DNA from: Emcibacteraceae bacterium
GTDB taxonomy: Bacteria > Pseudomonadota > Alphaproteobacteria > Sphingomonadales > Emcibacteraceae
NCBI GenBank assembly: GCA_016763335.1
Contig: JAESUD010000076.1
Coordinates: forward strand, 1 to 6,149
Length of the DNA: 6,149 nucleotides
Direction: 5' to 3'
This document shows, one piece after another, positions 6,129 through 6,149 of this stretch (positions are counted from its first letter, which is position 1; every line of letters begins with the position of its first letter). Under the pieces are notes generated by a model. That model saw nothing but the letters and a program-made list of their open reading frames with translations, was not told where the DNA came from and did no database searches. The translations under genes and the position numbers were made by a program.

Positions 6129-6149
6129 ATGACTACAAAAATCACCCGC
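6129..6149 (+). CDS. 5' end of a plus-strand gene, product unknown (seven codons visible)
   Basis: ATG at 6129 opens a frame reading MTTKITR to the window edge. A weak ribosome binding site (GTGAG, 6117-6121) lies 7 bases upstream, and a plausible promoter lies at 6060-6089. Its place after a long divergent non-coding spacer supports a real gene start. Seven residues are too few to assign a family. Confidence 0.5.

Overview
The window reads as an ordinary housekeeping stretch of a fairly AT-rich alphaproteobacterial chromosome. This assignment is inferred from three things: the family variants of the encoded proteins, the grouping of miaA, serB and an acetolactate synthase gene (a neighbourhood I recall from alphaproteobacteria), and the AGEAS form of the thiamine-diphosphate motif in the synthase. 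I cannot name a genus. Spacers are strongly AT-rich, while coding DNA is closer to balanced composition. I saw no mobile element, CRISPR array, rRNA or tRNA, and no sign of a novel defence or biosynthetic system.

Layout. Positions 1-1362 (minus) hold the first 454 codons of the acetolactate synthase large subunit, cut by the left edge. A 231-base AT-rich spacer follows, then miaA (1594-2475, minus), encoding the tRNA A37 dimethylallyltransferase. A 79-base divergent spacer separates miaA from serB (2555-3430, plus), phosphoserine phosphatase. Thirty-eight bases later, with a strong ribosome binding site, lies a secreted glucose/sorbosone dehydrogenase-like beta-propeller protein (3469-4590, plus). 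Next comes a small exported outer-membrane beta-barrel protein (best start 4677, end 5348, plus). It meets a peroxiredoxin of the Prx5 type (5403-5921, minus) tail to tail across a 24-base perfect palindrome that looks like a shared terminator. After a very AT-rich divergent spacer, the first seven codons of another plus-strand gene begin at 6129 and run off the right edge.

How the genes fit together. The synthase (branched-chain amino acids) and SerB (serine) belong to amino-acid biosynthesis. MiaA modifies tRNAs that read codons starting with U. The propeller protein and the barrel are both exported and consecutive, but nothing in the sequence ties them functionally. The peroxiredoxin is a separate cytoplasmic antioxidant unit. 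The more useful observations are a corrected start for the barrel gene, the Asp-to-Glu change in the synthase cofactor motif, the palindromic terminator, and a weak leader-peptide candidate upstream of the synthase gene.
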